From positions 5,720,282-5,784,281 of the forward strand of contig CM030933.1 of assembly GCA_018136815.1 (NCBI GenBank): 64,000 bases of DNA, in the 5' to 3' direction. Both the position numbers and the translations under genes were made by a program. Source of the stretch: Isochrysis galbana (Eukaryota > Haptophyta > Isochrysidales > Isochrysidaceae). The notes below the pieces were generated by a model. The model was not told where the DNA came from. It saw only the letters and a program-made list of their open reading frames with translations, and did no database searches. Positions 54,869-64,000 of the stretch are shown piece by piece (the stretch's first letter is position 1; every line of letters starts with the position of its first letter).

Positions 54869-54945
54869 CCCCCCGATAGCTATCGGGGGGTCCGCTTACG
54901 GCACCCCCCAGGAGCTTTCCCCCGATGAAGTAGCTATCGGGGGAT
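54869..54945. repeat. Perfect 22-bp palindrome and an interrupted copy upstream of epsilon-tubulin
   Basis: CCCCCCGATAG/CTATCGGGGGG is a perfect palindrome at 54869-54890. A second arm set, CCCCCGAT, then TAGCTATCGGGGGA, lies at about 54920-54944. Both are about 200-280 bases upstream of the tubulin ATG. They may be a regulatory site or the ends of a small element. Confidence 0.7.
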
Positions 54946-55146
54946 TTCGGATTTTCTCGGTCCCCCGAGTCATCTTTAGACTCCTCTACTCCTATGGATC
55001 TTAGTTTTGTGTTTGGGGAACTCTCGTCGCGGACGAGGTGCGTCTCGCGCGCGTGTTGGCGGGAAAGCGCCGCTCTCCCCGTCCCTTCCCCTCCACCTCC
55101 CCGTCCCCGTTGGCTGGTGGGACACGAGGCGGGGCGACGGTCCGCG

Positions 55147-57727
55147 ATGGTGCGTGAGGTGATAACGATACAAGTCGGCCAGTGTGGCAACCAGATCGGA
55201 TGCCGCTTCTGGGATCTCGCCCTGCGAGAACACGTGAGTATGCTTGCTACTCCATCACCAGGCCTTCTCCTCCCCCATGCAGTGGATAACCTGCCATTCC
55301 TCCAGCGCGCTTGCGTGATCCTCTCGTCTTGCACTGAGGACACGGCCGCACGGTCACTGCGTGAATCTCATGATCAGTCGCAGTCTCTCATTTGCGTAGA
55401 TCGAACGAAGTATCCGGCCTTTTGCTGGCCTGTAGATGCACATCCCCCGACGCAGCTGCACTGTCACACTCAGGCTGCGTTCCAGCGCGGGGCTGCCATT
55501 TATGACGAAGCAATGTCTAGCTTCTTTCGCAACGTAGATGCTCGACACCATCCTCCCGCTGAAATCAGCCTTGGTGATGGCACACGGCCTATCTCGAGCT
55601 TGCGAGCTCGAGCTGTGCTTGTTGACATGGAAGAAGGCGTCGTGTCTCAGATGCTTAGATCGCCACTTGCAGAGCTTTTCGACAGGTGCACTAGTGGGTT
55701 GTCAATACTCCAGACTACTACCCTCACGACCCTTCCATTCACTCGCTGCTCGGTCTTTTGACAGGGTATGGCCCCAGCACACGTGGGATCTTCTCCAATT
55801 GCTCCGATTGATTCCTCGTCCTATGTTCCCTGTGAGAAGGTCATCGATTCTCACCGACGTCTCCGGTGCTGGCAATAACTGGGCTCATGGCCACGACGAA
55901 TACGGCCCGATGCACCGCGAGGGGATCCTCGAGCGTGTCAGATCAGCAACCGAAAAATGCGACTCGATCCAGTGTTTCTCTCTGTTATTTTCGATGGGTA
56001 ACAGTTGCCGGAGCGCCTCTATCATTTGCGCAGTCTTAGAACGTCACATAATTCGCCTAGAGCATACGCCCATCGACATTGCGACAACTAGTGCAAAGTG
56101 CGGATGCCCTCTGCCTGGTTGAACAGGTGGTGGAACGGGATCTGGACTTGGCTCCTACACGTTGCACTCACTCGAGGACGAGTTTCCCGCTGTCACACGC
56201 ATCACTACTGCGGTGCGTGCATTCGCATGTGCACCACAGGAGAACATTTTGGAGCGATGCCAGAACCTCTCGCCTCAAAGGGTTGTGGAATCACCATATC
56301 ATACCTACCCGCTAGCCTTGCATCGGCGGAATGGGCGAGTTGCAGTGCGACGCAATGTGAGGTTTGGACTTTGTACCGTGTGCCGTGACCGTTCCGCTAT
56401 GCCTTTTCCTAGGTGTTTCCATCGACAACAGATGACGTCATTACGTCGCCATACAACGCTGTGCTGGCGGCTTTTTCATTGATCCAGGTGTGAAAATACC
56501 AGCTCTTTTCACAGTCGAGATTGTATTCGCCCTCAGAATGCCTCACCGAACATCGCCCGCCCCCCGCATAGCATTCCCATGTTTCTATCCCCGTCGATAA
56601 TGCTGCGCTCGCCGCAATGGTGCGCCGAGCTGAAGGCACAAAGGGACAGGTCGCTCCTATTAGTGCCGTTGGCGGCAGCGCTGAAGCAATACTCCCCAAC
56701 TCTCTTGCTAGCAACGGTTGCATGGCGACCGGTCGTAGCAAGGCTTCGACACGGCGAAGCCGTGCATTCGACGCAATGAATAATCTTGTGGCGCATGCTA
56801 TATGCGGTCTTACGGCCTCGGTTCGCTTCCCCGGCGCTCTCAACACGGATCTCGCAGACCTGACATCTAACCTGATTCCATTTCCTAAGATGCATTTTTT
56901 GCTCCCAGCCCTCGCGCCGCTGTATTCCGCCGATGCGGCAAGGTAAGCGACTCTATCTCAACTCTATAGCACGCGCGCGCGCGCGCGCGCGCACACACAC
57001 ACCAGGACGGCTGACTTCAATTGTCAAGTTGGTGAGCCTTGCTCGATCACTGATGCAATCTTCGAGAACCTATGGCTTAAAGCTTGATTTTCACGACTAC
57101 GTCCCTGTACTCCGTCAAATTGTAGATACCAACCTGCAAAACTCGACGCGCTTTTTTCTGAGGGTCTTGCTCCACATTCCCAATTGACAACTGCGGACCC
57201 GCGCCGCCACCGCTATCTTGCATGCGGCCTCCTACTACGTGGCGATGCCACGGTTTCCGACGCGCAGAGATCCCTTGCTAAAACGAAGCCTCATCTTCAG
57301 CTGCCGTGGTGGAACCCCGACGCTTTTAAGATTGGTCTGTGCGCTGCACCTCCTGTCGGACAGCCTCACGCTCTACTCGCGCTCAGTAATAATTGCGCCG
57401 TTGCCAAGATCGTCGAGCAAATGATCGCCCGCTTCGACATGCTCTACCGGAAAAGGGCTCACATCCATCACTTCACTCGGTGAGCCTCATGCATCGCATG
57501 GGAGGCAATATCATGGATGCACGCTCGCTTCGTGCGGCAAGACGGACTGATCATCACTTGTATATCCCTTCAGGTATATGGACGCATCACTCTTTGACGA
57601 TGCGCGTGAGGGGCTGCGCTCGATGGCTGATGGATATCGGGCGGTAGAGCGCTTGAATCCACCACCACGTGCCGAGGAGCTCATGGCACAACTTGCTCCC
57701 TCCGCTGCCGCGATGACGCGATCATGA
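55147..57727 (+). CDS. TUBE1: Epsilon-tubulin
   Basis: This tubulin is needed for triplet microtubules and the appendages of centrioles and basal bodies. Eight exons join in frame: 55147-55233, 55474-55685, 55840-55997, 56127-56212, 56413-56487, 56572-56942, 57126-57479 and 57574-57727, giving 498 residues. The sequence starts MVREVITIQVGQCGNQIGCR; the tubulin signature is rebuilt across the exon 3/4 join (FSMG-GGTGSGLGSY). Epsilon-specific blocks include YDEAMSSFFRNVDARHH, RAVLVDMEEGVVSQML, FDAMNNLVAHAI, PFPKMHFLLPALAPLY and ACGLLLRGDATVSDAQRSL, then RKRAHIHHFTR. An alternative short exon at 57006 was rejected because direct joining of 56942 to 57126 keeps both phase and the conserved spacing. 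A (CG)n(CA)n microsatellite lies in the sixth intron. Confidence 0.96.
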
Positions 57728-58319
57728 ATGCCATATACAAAATGATCTTTTCATATCCACGCAAGCTTGTTTTTGGCCACACTTCCTCTCTTCTCAATGG
57801 GTGCCTAGAAGCAGAACAGATACCTTCTCCCGGCGAGTGAGTTCAAAGGTCAGGCCTGGCAGCCCTCACTGAAAGCGTCGGGAGCAGCCGCGCCCCGGCG
57901 CACAGCTCTCGCTCGTGCAGTTCATGCTCACGCACTGCCTCAGGCACGGCTCACCGTCCGCGAGCAACGCGCAGAATACGCCGCCCGTGCGCAGCAGCCC
58001 CGTCGATGCTCGGGCAGCAGCGTTAGATCGAATCTCGTGCCGCATGTCGTCGCTCCGCTAGGCGCCCAAGTTGCCGCTTGTGCAGTGCTCCTGCGGGTCG
58101 CGAGCTCGCCCACCGCGCGGCGCGAGTAGCAGGCGCCGATCGCAGTGCCGCTGTTGAGGCAGGCAGACCCTTGTGTGCACTGCTCGTCGTGCATGGCGAG
58201 GAAGGCCCGGCCGTCGCGGCGCAATCTCCCCTCGCACGGACGGCAGCGCACCGTCGACCGCGGCGCCGCGGCGCGCCGTTGCCGCGCCGAGATGGTTGGG
58301 GCGTCCGCTCGTCGTCCGT
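57728..58319. other. 3' flank of epsilon-tubulin
   Basis: No gene is recognised. GC-rich frames on the minus strand from 58000 to 58320 lead into repeat family C. Confidence 0.35.
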
Positions 58320-58990
58320 CGAGAATAGCTGGTTAAGAATCCCTTTTCTGGGGTGAGAAGGGATTCGATGTGGAATTTTGATGCTTCCACCCTTGAATTG
58401 GACTAGCTTTTCCGAACTCCCCGTCCATTCTGTGGTTCCAAAAGTGTATGCTCCTGGCATGACATCAATCTCAGGAGTTGGTGCTGACTGAAGATTGTGT
58501 CTAGGATGATTGTGTTGCCCAGTGCCCACCACTTGATGGAACCGGCGGTGCACTCGACTGCCCAAAGCAACTCGACGAGAGGATTTTTTGGAATTTGTCG
58601 AGTTGATTTGATGGGCTTTTGTGCTTGTGAACGACGTGGTGTGCGCTTGTGAGTTGGCTGAATCCTCTCGGTGCGGGTACGATGTTGAGATTCGATAATG
58701 AGACTCAATGATCGATTCGTGGTTCAGGTACCATCTCCCATCTTGTTGGCGTAGCGTGGCGGAGGTATCAATACGGTATCATCTACCGCCCATACCATAG
58801 ACTGTTAGCGCTAGACCATGCTAGCATGCCTAGCCCACACGAGCCAGAGCACGAGTGCAATGCGCCAACGGCGTAAACCCCACACCCCCATCGCGGGGTG
58901 GAGGATTCCGTTGCAAGGCTCTAATCCCACGCAGCACCGGGATCAAACCCACCAACAAGAAAGCTCTAACAGCAATCTGGAAGTCACATT
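58320..58990 (-). mobile_element. Dispersed repeat family C, copy 2
   Basis: Shares its end block and the weak coding-like stretch (KWWALGNTIILDTIFSQHQL, then IQGW) with 29205-29815. At its 58970 end the minus strand reads gttggtgggtttgatcccgg, a B-box-like word that could be a tRNA-derived or primer-binding remnant. Confidence 0.55.
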
Positions 58991-59250
58991 AAAAAAATCT
59001 TAAAAACTAGCCGCTACTTGCACGGCGCGAGGCAGATTGCTGGTGCTACTCCTAAATACCCTCCCTATCCTACCACCGTCCCCTTCCCCTCCCCCCGATT
59101 CCTTCTCTGGAAGACCGGGGGAGGGGGGGCCGCGCGCGCTGCTTCGGCCGGGGGCGTGAGACAGAGGGGGTAAGAGTGGGTGGTCTGGGTGTCCGTCCCG
59201 CCCCCCCGGGGCCGTCGATCAGTGGGAATCTTCGTTCTTGTTCGAGTGAG
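58991..59250. other. Spacer with no gene seen
   Basis: C- and G-runs near 59083-59130; nothing else. Confidence 0.4.
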
Positions 59251-60068
59251 TTATGCTATGTTCCGGATGTCTAGCTCGGTCGCCGCTTGCATCAGGGCGT
59301 CCGAAATCTCCAAGTTGAAGTCTTTGTCAACGGTGTATAAGGGAGTGATCATCTTGCGCAAATGTTTGTTGCTCGGGGCGTGCAGCCCTAGTCTTTCTCT
59401 CTGGGTCTTCAGGCGTTGGAAGAAGCCTACCTTCGCCTTGACTAGCATGTGGTGTCTCGAGAGGACGGCTCTTAGAATGGCTTTCGCCGATCTAGCTTCC
59501 GCGTTTCCGTAGTGGACGTTGTAGAAGTCCGTGAGTATGTACCTCCATGCCAGGATACATAGATATCCCGAGGAGGGGTGGGGTCTGTCGATTTGATAGC
59601 AGAAAAGTCGCCGTGCCGCCTCGTGTTGTATGGGGCTAGGTATATTCAGGAGCCCTTCTATGTGGGAAAAGACCGGGTCGATCGCGTCGCAGCACGCTAA
59701 GTGTGTTGACGACTCGGGTGCCGCCCCGCAAAAGCGACACGTGGGGTCGCCAGCAAATCTATTGGCCGTTGCGGTCCTTCTACGTAGGATGTGCTTGAAG
59801 TGTAGATATGAGTCACGGGGTGTTAGAAAGTTGTATTTGTATAGTTGAGATATTTGTTTCCATTTTCCTTTCAAGACAGGGAGTCTTGTCTCCCATCTGA
59901 CGATCGCCTTCTGTCTTTTAGTCTTCTTGCCCGCAAGGTAGGCGTTAGTGAGTGCTTTAACGTCGATGTCTTCGAGTGTCCTGTGCGTGCCCTTCAGCGT
60001 ATATTCTTGGGGTAGTGGGTATGCTAAGTCGGCCGGTCCGTCGTAGGCGTTGCCCCATTTGAGCGGGC
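59251..60068 (-). pseudogene. LINE (non-LTR retrotransposon) C-terminal region with zinc-binding motif
   Basis: The minus-strand frame from PLKWGNAYDGPADLAYPLP runs open for about 270 residues to a stop at 59251. It contains NFLTPRDSYLHFKHILRRR, then CRFCGAAPESSTHLACCDAI. This C-x2-C ... H-x3-4-C pattern is typical of the C-terminal zinc motif of LINE reverse-transcriptase proteins. YLCILAWRYILTDFYNVHYG and a basic tail follow. The reverse transcriptase itself is cut off: at PLKWG the frame runs into retroposon core sequence. The same position is interrupted in the 33.6-kb copy. It is the longest copy of this LINE in the window. Confidence 0.8.
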
Positions 60069-60180
60069 CCCTCTGAGGGGATCCTCGGGTCCCCCCAAAG
60101 AGCCAACTGGGCCTGCTCAAGGGGCAGTGGAGGCTGGGGCTGGGCCCCTGGCCTCCCCTGCCTCGCCCTCGCTGGCCTCG
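60066..60180 (-). mobile_element. Retroposon core fragment next to the LINE C-terminus
   Basis: On the minus strand, gaggccagcgagggcgaggc, then gcccagccccagcctccact and cccgaggatcccctcagagg match the core of the 47342-48203 element (compare 47607-47715). It joins the LINE frame exactly where the other LINE copy also has an insertion. Confidence 0.65.
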
Positions 60181-60284
60181 AACTAACTTTATAGTTGGTC
60201 GCCATGGAGCGCGCCGCCGCTCCCCACCTCTCCTTCGGGTCCCCCGCCGCGGGGACCCCCCCGGCACCCATGGAGCTGTCGCAG
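60181..60284 (+). mobile_element. LINE-type 5' end (MERA start), copy 4
   Basis: The hairpin ACTAACT-TTAT-AGTTGGT (60182-60199) is followed by CGCC and ATGGAGCGCGCCGCC. Only the first 25 or so codons precede the tandem array. Confidence 0.7.
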
Positions 60285-60817
60285 CGGGCGCGATTGGCGT
60301 GGCTGTGAGGGCGGGATGCCGCGATATGGTGCGCGATGCGGCATCTACTCGGTGAGCGGGCACAAGAACGGCCTCGTGGCGCCGCCGGTCGCGGGTCGAA
60401 GTTGGGCGCTCACGGTGCGTCTTGGGGGCGTGACGTCGTCATCACCGGCGCCCGCAAAGGGCTGATTTCGACGCGGTGTGCGGGGGCGGCGGGCGCGATT
60501 GGTGTGGCTGTGAGGGCGGGATGCCGCGATATGGTGCGCGATGCGGCATCTACTCGGTGAGCGGGCACAAGAACGGCCTCGTGGCGCCGCCGGTCGCGGG
60601 TCGAAGTTGGGCGCTCACGGTGCGTCTTGGGGGCGTGACGTCGTCATCACCGGCGCCCGCAAAGGGCTGATTTCGACGCGGTGTGCGGGGGCGGCGGGCG
60701 CGATTGGTGTGGCTGTGAGGGCGGGATGCCGCGATATGGTGCGTGATGCGGCATCTACTCGGTGAGCGGGCACAAGAACGGCCTCGTGGCGCCGCCGGTC
60801 GCGGGTCGAAGTTGGGC
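60285..60817 (+). repeat. 205-bp tandem repeat, 2.6 copies
   Basis: Units start at 60285, 60490 and 60695 (cgggcgcgattgg...); the third is cut at 60817 after gtcgaagttgggc. The copies differ at only a few positions. The frames inside repeat with the array; no domain is recognised. Confidence 0.95.
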
Positions 60818-61254
60818 TCTCTATCCCTTGGCGATTTTAGCGTTGAGCGTCTTCATAGTTTTTGTGATAATTACGTACACGTTCAAGTCCATGAAATCAT
60901 AGAAGTATTGTATTGCGGTGCGTACAGAACCAGGCTGTATCGACCGTGTTTGCTGGTGATGACCATGGCTTCGTAATGCGCTGCGAGAGGCGCGCTTGAA
61001 GGCCATCGATAAAATTATACCGGAGGGGGCCCGTTGTATATTTCTGCGCGGCTGTCAGAGGCCTGAAATTGAGTATTTTTCGAAAATTTTGCCGGAGGAC
61101 CCCGGATTTTTTTTGCTGATCTCTCATACCAGAACCTATAGGGAGCTTATTTAGGTCCTCGTTTGCCCATTACCGATGGTGCCCTTCGCACCCCCCTAGT
61201 GAGTGACCGGGCTAACACAAGAGACAAGAGGCCTGCCCTACCCCTTCCCCAAGC
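60818..61254. other. Possible degraded reverse-transcriptase remnant
   Basis: On the minus strand, around 61090-60900, the frame NFRPLTAAQKYTTGPLRYNF, then IDGLQARLSQRI loosely resembles the start of a LINE RT fingers domain (R-P-I-S ... Y-K-x ... R-L). The match is weak and should not be relied on. Confidence 0.2.
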
Positions 61255-61430
61255 GCGAGGCCCAAAGTAGTGTACATGGGCCGACTCCCCAAAACCGAAG
61301 AAAAAGGAACGAGGGGGGGAGCGGGAGGGGGAGCGGCGGTAGGGGTATAGGCATTGACGTCGGGGTCGCGGGAGAGTGATGTGTCACTAGTAGCTTAGCG
61401 GGCACGCGGGCATCTTCAAGAATGTTTTTT
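61255..61430 (+). mobile_element. 3'-end fragment related to the 47342-48203 retroposon
   Basis: The series gtagtgtacatgggcc, then ccaaaaccgaagaaaaagga, ggggtataggc and gcgggcatcttcaagaat parallels 48040-48203 in order and spacing. The 5' part is missing. Confidence 0.55.
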
Positions 61431-61484
61431 TTTGAGTCCATGGTCCATGGTGGGTCGACAGGTATGAAATTGTTACAAATGTGA

Positions 61485-64000
61485 ATGAACTGGCCCGGCC
61501 GCCGTCGCGCCGCCGCTGGGATGTCCTTCTCGTCGTGGGCGGCGAGCGAGGAAGGGGAGGAGATAGTACGCCAACATCTGAGGGCCTTCATCGCACGCAA
61601 TGGTGCTCACGCCTCCTTCGAGAGCTGGATTGCCGCCCTCCACCCCGAGAACGTGACGCTCGACCGGCGGCTCACACTTCCTGGCTCGCGTCACGCAGCG
61701 CTCTGGGAACAGGTGGCACGCGGGCGCGGCGATGCGGAGGAGTGGAGCGAGCGGTTGTACACCACACGGCTGGGAGAAGGAGGCGCTCACCTCTGGCCTG
61801 GCGGGCCGCGTCGACTCGGTCGAGAAACTGCCTCGTCCGAGCGAGTGAGAGTGCTCGAGGTCCGGATCGAGCCCGCTCAGCCACGCCAGTGGATCCTTGG
61901 ATGGGGCGGCGCAATGACGGAGTCGGCCGCCGCGCTCATCCTCGGCTCCCCGCAGCGTGATGATATCCTCGACGACTTGTTCTTGCCGTTTCACAAAGGC
62001 GGCGCGGGCATCTCCTGTGTGCGCGTGCCGCTCGGCTCATCTGATTTCTCACTTGACCCGCCAGGCCCCGCCACTTATCGCGATATGGAGGACTCTACAT
62101 TCGACGGCTCTCGTGCTGCTGCCATGCTGGTACCTTGTCTTCGTGAGGCAGCACGCCGCAATCCGCGCCTTACGCTGATTGGCTCGCCGTGGTCAGCACC
62201 GGCGTGGATGAAGACCTCGAATAGCCTTATGGGTGGAACTCTACGGAAGGACATGATCCCGGCTTATTGCAGATACCTGATGCAGGTGGAATTATGCTGC
62301 AGGGCGTCCAGTGTTCTGGCTTTTCATAACTAGCCTGGCCAGACACGCTCACGGGTGGACGGCCGATGAGCTGTGCCGTGACGAGGAGCTTGCGCCCCAT
62401 CGTGTCCTTTTTTCGCAGGCTGTGCTCTTTTGGAAGTCACAAGGTCTTCCATTGCATGCTTTGACATTGCAAAACGAGCCATATCACGATCGTGCCAACT
62501 ACCCGTGCATGGGCCTCTCGGAAGAATCGCAGGTGCTGTTTGCGCCAGATGGGGATCAGACTCTAGGGTGCAAACGGGTTCGGCGCACAATCCCCGCCAG
62601 TTGGTCAGGTAGACATGGGACCTTGCTGTCGCCTCATGTTCAACGCATATTATTGCCTGCCGCAGGCGCTGCTCGCCGCAGACCTCTGTCGTCTATTGCG
62701 CTCCAACGGGCTACCCACGCGTATCCTAGTTCATGATCACAATTTCAAACACGCCCCGTCCGCTGTTCAAACTCTGCGACTAGCGCGCGCGCGACTGGAT
62801 GGATGCGTTGATGGGACGGCTTGGCATGCATACCAAGGCAGCCCGAACGATCTCAATGACGAGGAACTCACAATGGTACGTATGGGACATCCGGCGAGTC
62901 GGGTGGGGGTATTCATGGTCTGCCATAGGGATTTTTTTGTGATTCGCAGAAGCCTTGTCGGCCTCCTGTTTCCCATGACTGACGAGATCCTTCCTTCCCA
63001 TCCCTTTTAGCTCCCGATTTACGTGACGGAGCAAACTGCCCATACACAACGGCCTCGCGATGCTTGCTCCTCCGCTGCCGGCGACGTTCATTGGTCTCTT
63101 GCCAATGTTGTGCTCGGACCCCTCAAATATGGTGCGGTCTGTGCCCTCAAGTGGAACCTTGCACTCGACGAGACAGGCGGTCCGGTCTTGCAAGGTGGGC
63201 CGAAAAATTGCCGCGGGCTCCTCGAAGTTGCGACCAAGGGGTTGCCGAATAGTGGAATGAATAGCCACGAGAGATCGCCCGAGTGGTATGTATTGGCGCA
63301 TGCAAGTGCGGCAGCAGGCGGGCTCGAGGGATGTCTGGGAGCACTCGGCGATGCTGCCGTCGGAAAGGACATCGATGAAGTGGGAGGCACAACGTCTCGC
63401 CAAGGGGGTTCAGGCGGAGGGTTGGGCGAATGTCCGGGAGGATGTTGGCTCGTCAGTTCGCGATTGCTGGAGCGATTGGGGGGTGCAGAGCTTGCGGGGA
63501 CCCACATCGCGCGTGAGCCCTCTATTCTTGGCCTCGCCGTGATGGTGGCCGTTTTCGCTTGTTCTGAGGGTGGCCATGGCAAAAGTGGCGTAGAGGCCGA
63601 AGCATCGCAAGACGAGGCGTATGCGGATGGTTCCAGAGATGACCGCCATGATCTTACGGCGGATGGCACGGTCACAAGGGTACCGGATGGGGACCATACG
63701 GGCAGCACAATTGCGGGCAGTAAAATTGCTGGGAAGAAGGATGCGGCCGTCGCTGACGTTACATCTTCATCGGCTTCCACCGATTTCCGCGATCCATCAC
63801 GGACTTGGTATGGCGTCTTAGCTTACAACCATACCGATGAGCCCGTCACTCTTGAAATCAAATTTGAACAAGGTGGGAAAGAGTGGGGAGTTTTAGAGGC
63901 TGGAGCTGCCGATGCTGGCAGTAAGTCTCTCGTGGTGCCTCCTCGGTCCATCGTCTCTGCAACCCGCATCGCGCCACCATGTGGAGTACAGTTTTTACGC
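61485..64000 (+). CDS. GH30 glucosylceramidase-like glycosidase, truncated by the window end
   Basis: Members of this family hydrolyse beta-glucosides such as glucosylceramide. Exons 61485-62285, 62419-62532, 62666-62875 and 63011-64000 (open to the window end) join in phase 0. Family blocks: WILGWGGAMTESAAALILG, CVRVPLGSSDFSL, LTLIGSPWSAPAWMKTSNSL, then the acid/base block LHALTLQNEPYHD, GTAWHAYQG, and LPIYVTEQTA with the likely nucleophile Glu, followed by KWNLALDETGGPV. The last visible exon has a long low-complexity Gly/Asp-rich insert (about 63340-63780) before a beta-rich end (WYGVLAYNHTDEPVTLEIKF). About 130 residues precede the barrel, with no evident signal peptide, unlike lysosomal homologues. 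A second in-frame Met at 61521 may be the true start. Confidence 0.9.

Noticed and set aside
57006-57080. Extra tubulin exon (RTADFNCQVGE...)
   Set aside because: It would change phase and add residues absent from the family; direct joining of 56942 to 57126 fits better.
1-64000. CRISPR arrays, bacterial operons, or a viral genome segment
   Set aside because: No regular repeat-spacer array is present; spliced genes for tubulin, separase and LEO1 show nuclear eukaryotic DNA.

Overview
The window is nuclear DNA from a photosynthetic, flagellated, single-celled eukaryote. The genes have short GT-AG introns that can be placed by reading frame, and they encode epsilon-tubulin (triplet-microtubule centrioles), separase, the PAF1-complex subunit LEO1 and a RelA/SpoT homologue with a hydrophobic leader (a plastid stringent-response enzyme). 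The mix suggests an alga with a secondary plastid, and a haptophyte-like organism is my best guess. The sequence alone does not fix the lineage. The DNA is GC-rich, with long CT/GA tracts near several gene starts and a heavy load of transposon debris.

Layout. 0-5.4 kb: the C-terminal part of a BCCT osmolyte transporter (+), a Ty3/gypsy integrase relic, a hAT relic and a secreted phospholipase A2 (+). 5.7-13.2 kb: repeats, a SAM-domain protein (-) and a pogo/Tigger-like DDE transposase broken by an 8-bp duplication (+). 14-20.7 kb: a two-exon separase of about 2176 residues carrying SAP and FHA domains (+). 20.8-23.4 kb: two retroposons around a 1-kb minisatellite. 23.7-26.3 kb: the RSH with two C-terminal EF-hands (-). 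29.9-32 kb: LEO1 in seven exons (+). 32.4-35.8 kb: LINE pieces with a nested retroposon, then a gag-like ORF. 36.2-38.2 kb: a GAPDH resembling the bacterial ArsJ-associated class (-). 39.7-42.2 kb: hAT and LINE relics and an ORF hit by two retroposons. 43.3-45.5 kb: an unrecognised single-pass membrane protein (+). 45.9-47 kb: a temptin/cytochrome b561 fusion (-). 47.3-49.7 kb: retroposon, MITE-like element and LINE 5' ends. 50.1-53.1 kb: an NHE-type Na+/H+ exchanger (-). 55.1-57.7 kb: epsilon-tubulin in eight exons (+). 58.3-60.8 kb: repeats, a LINE C-terminus and a 205-bp tandem array. 61.5 kb to the end: a GH30 glucosylceramidase-like enzyme (+), cut by the window edge.

The genes look like independent housekeeping and membrane genes; I see no operon-like or cluster logic. 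The most distinctive feature is a dispersed retroposon family. At least twelve copies or 5' ends occur here, four insertions are bounded by 14-18 bp target duplications, and the 5' end is a small hairpin directly before an ATG. The stem sequence differs between copies while pairing is kept. LINE-type elements whose ORF begins MERAP carry the same kind of 5' hairpin, which suggests an autonomous/non-autonomous pair.
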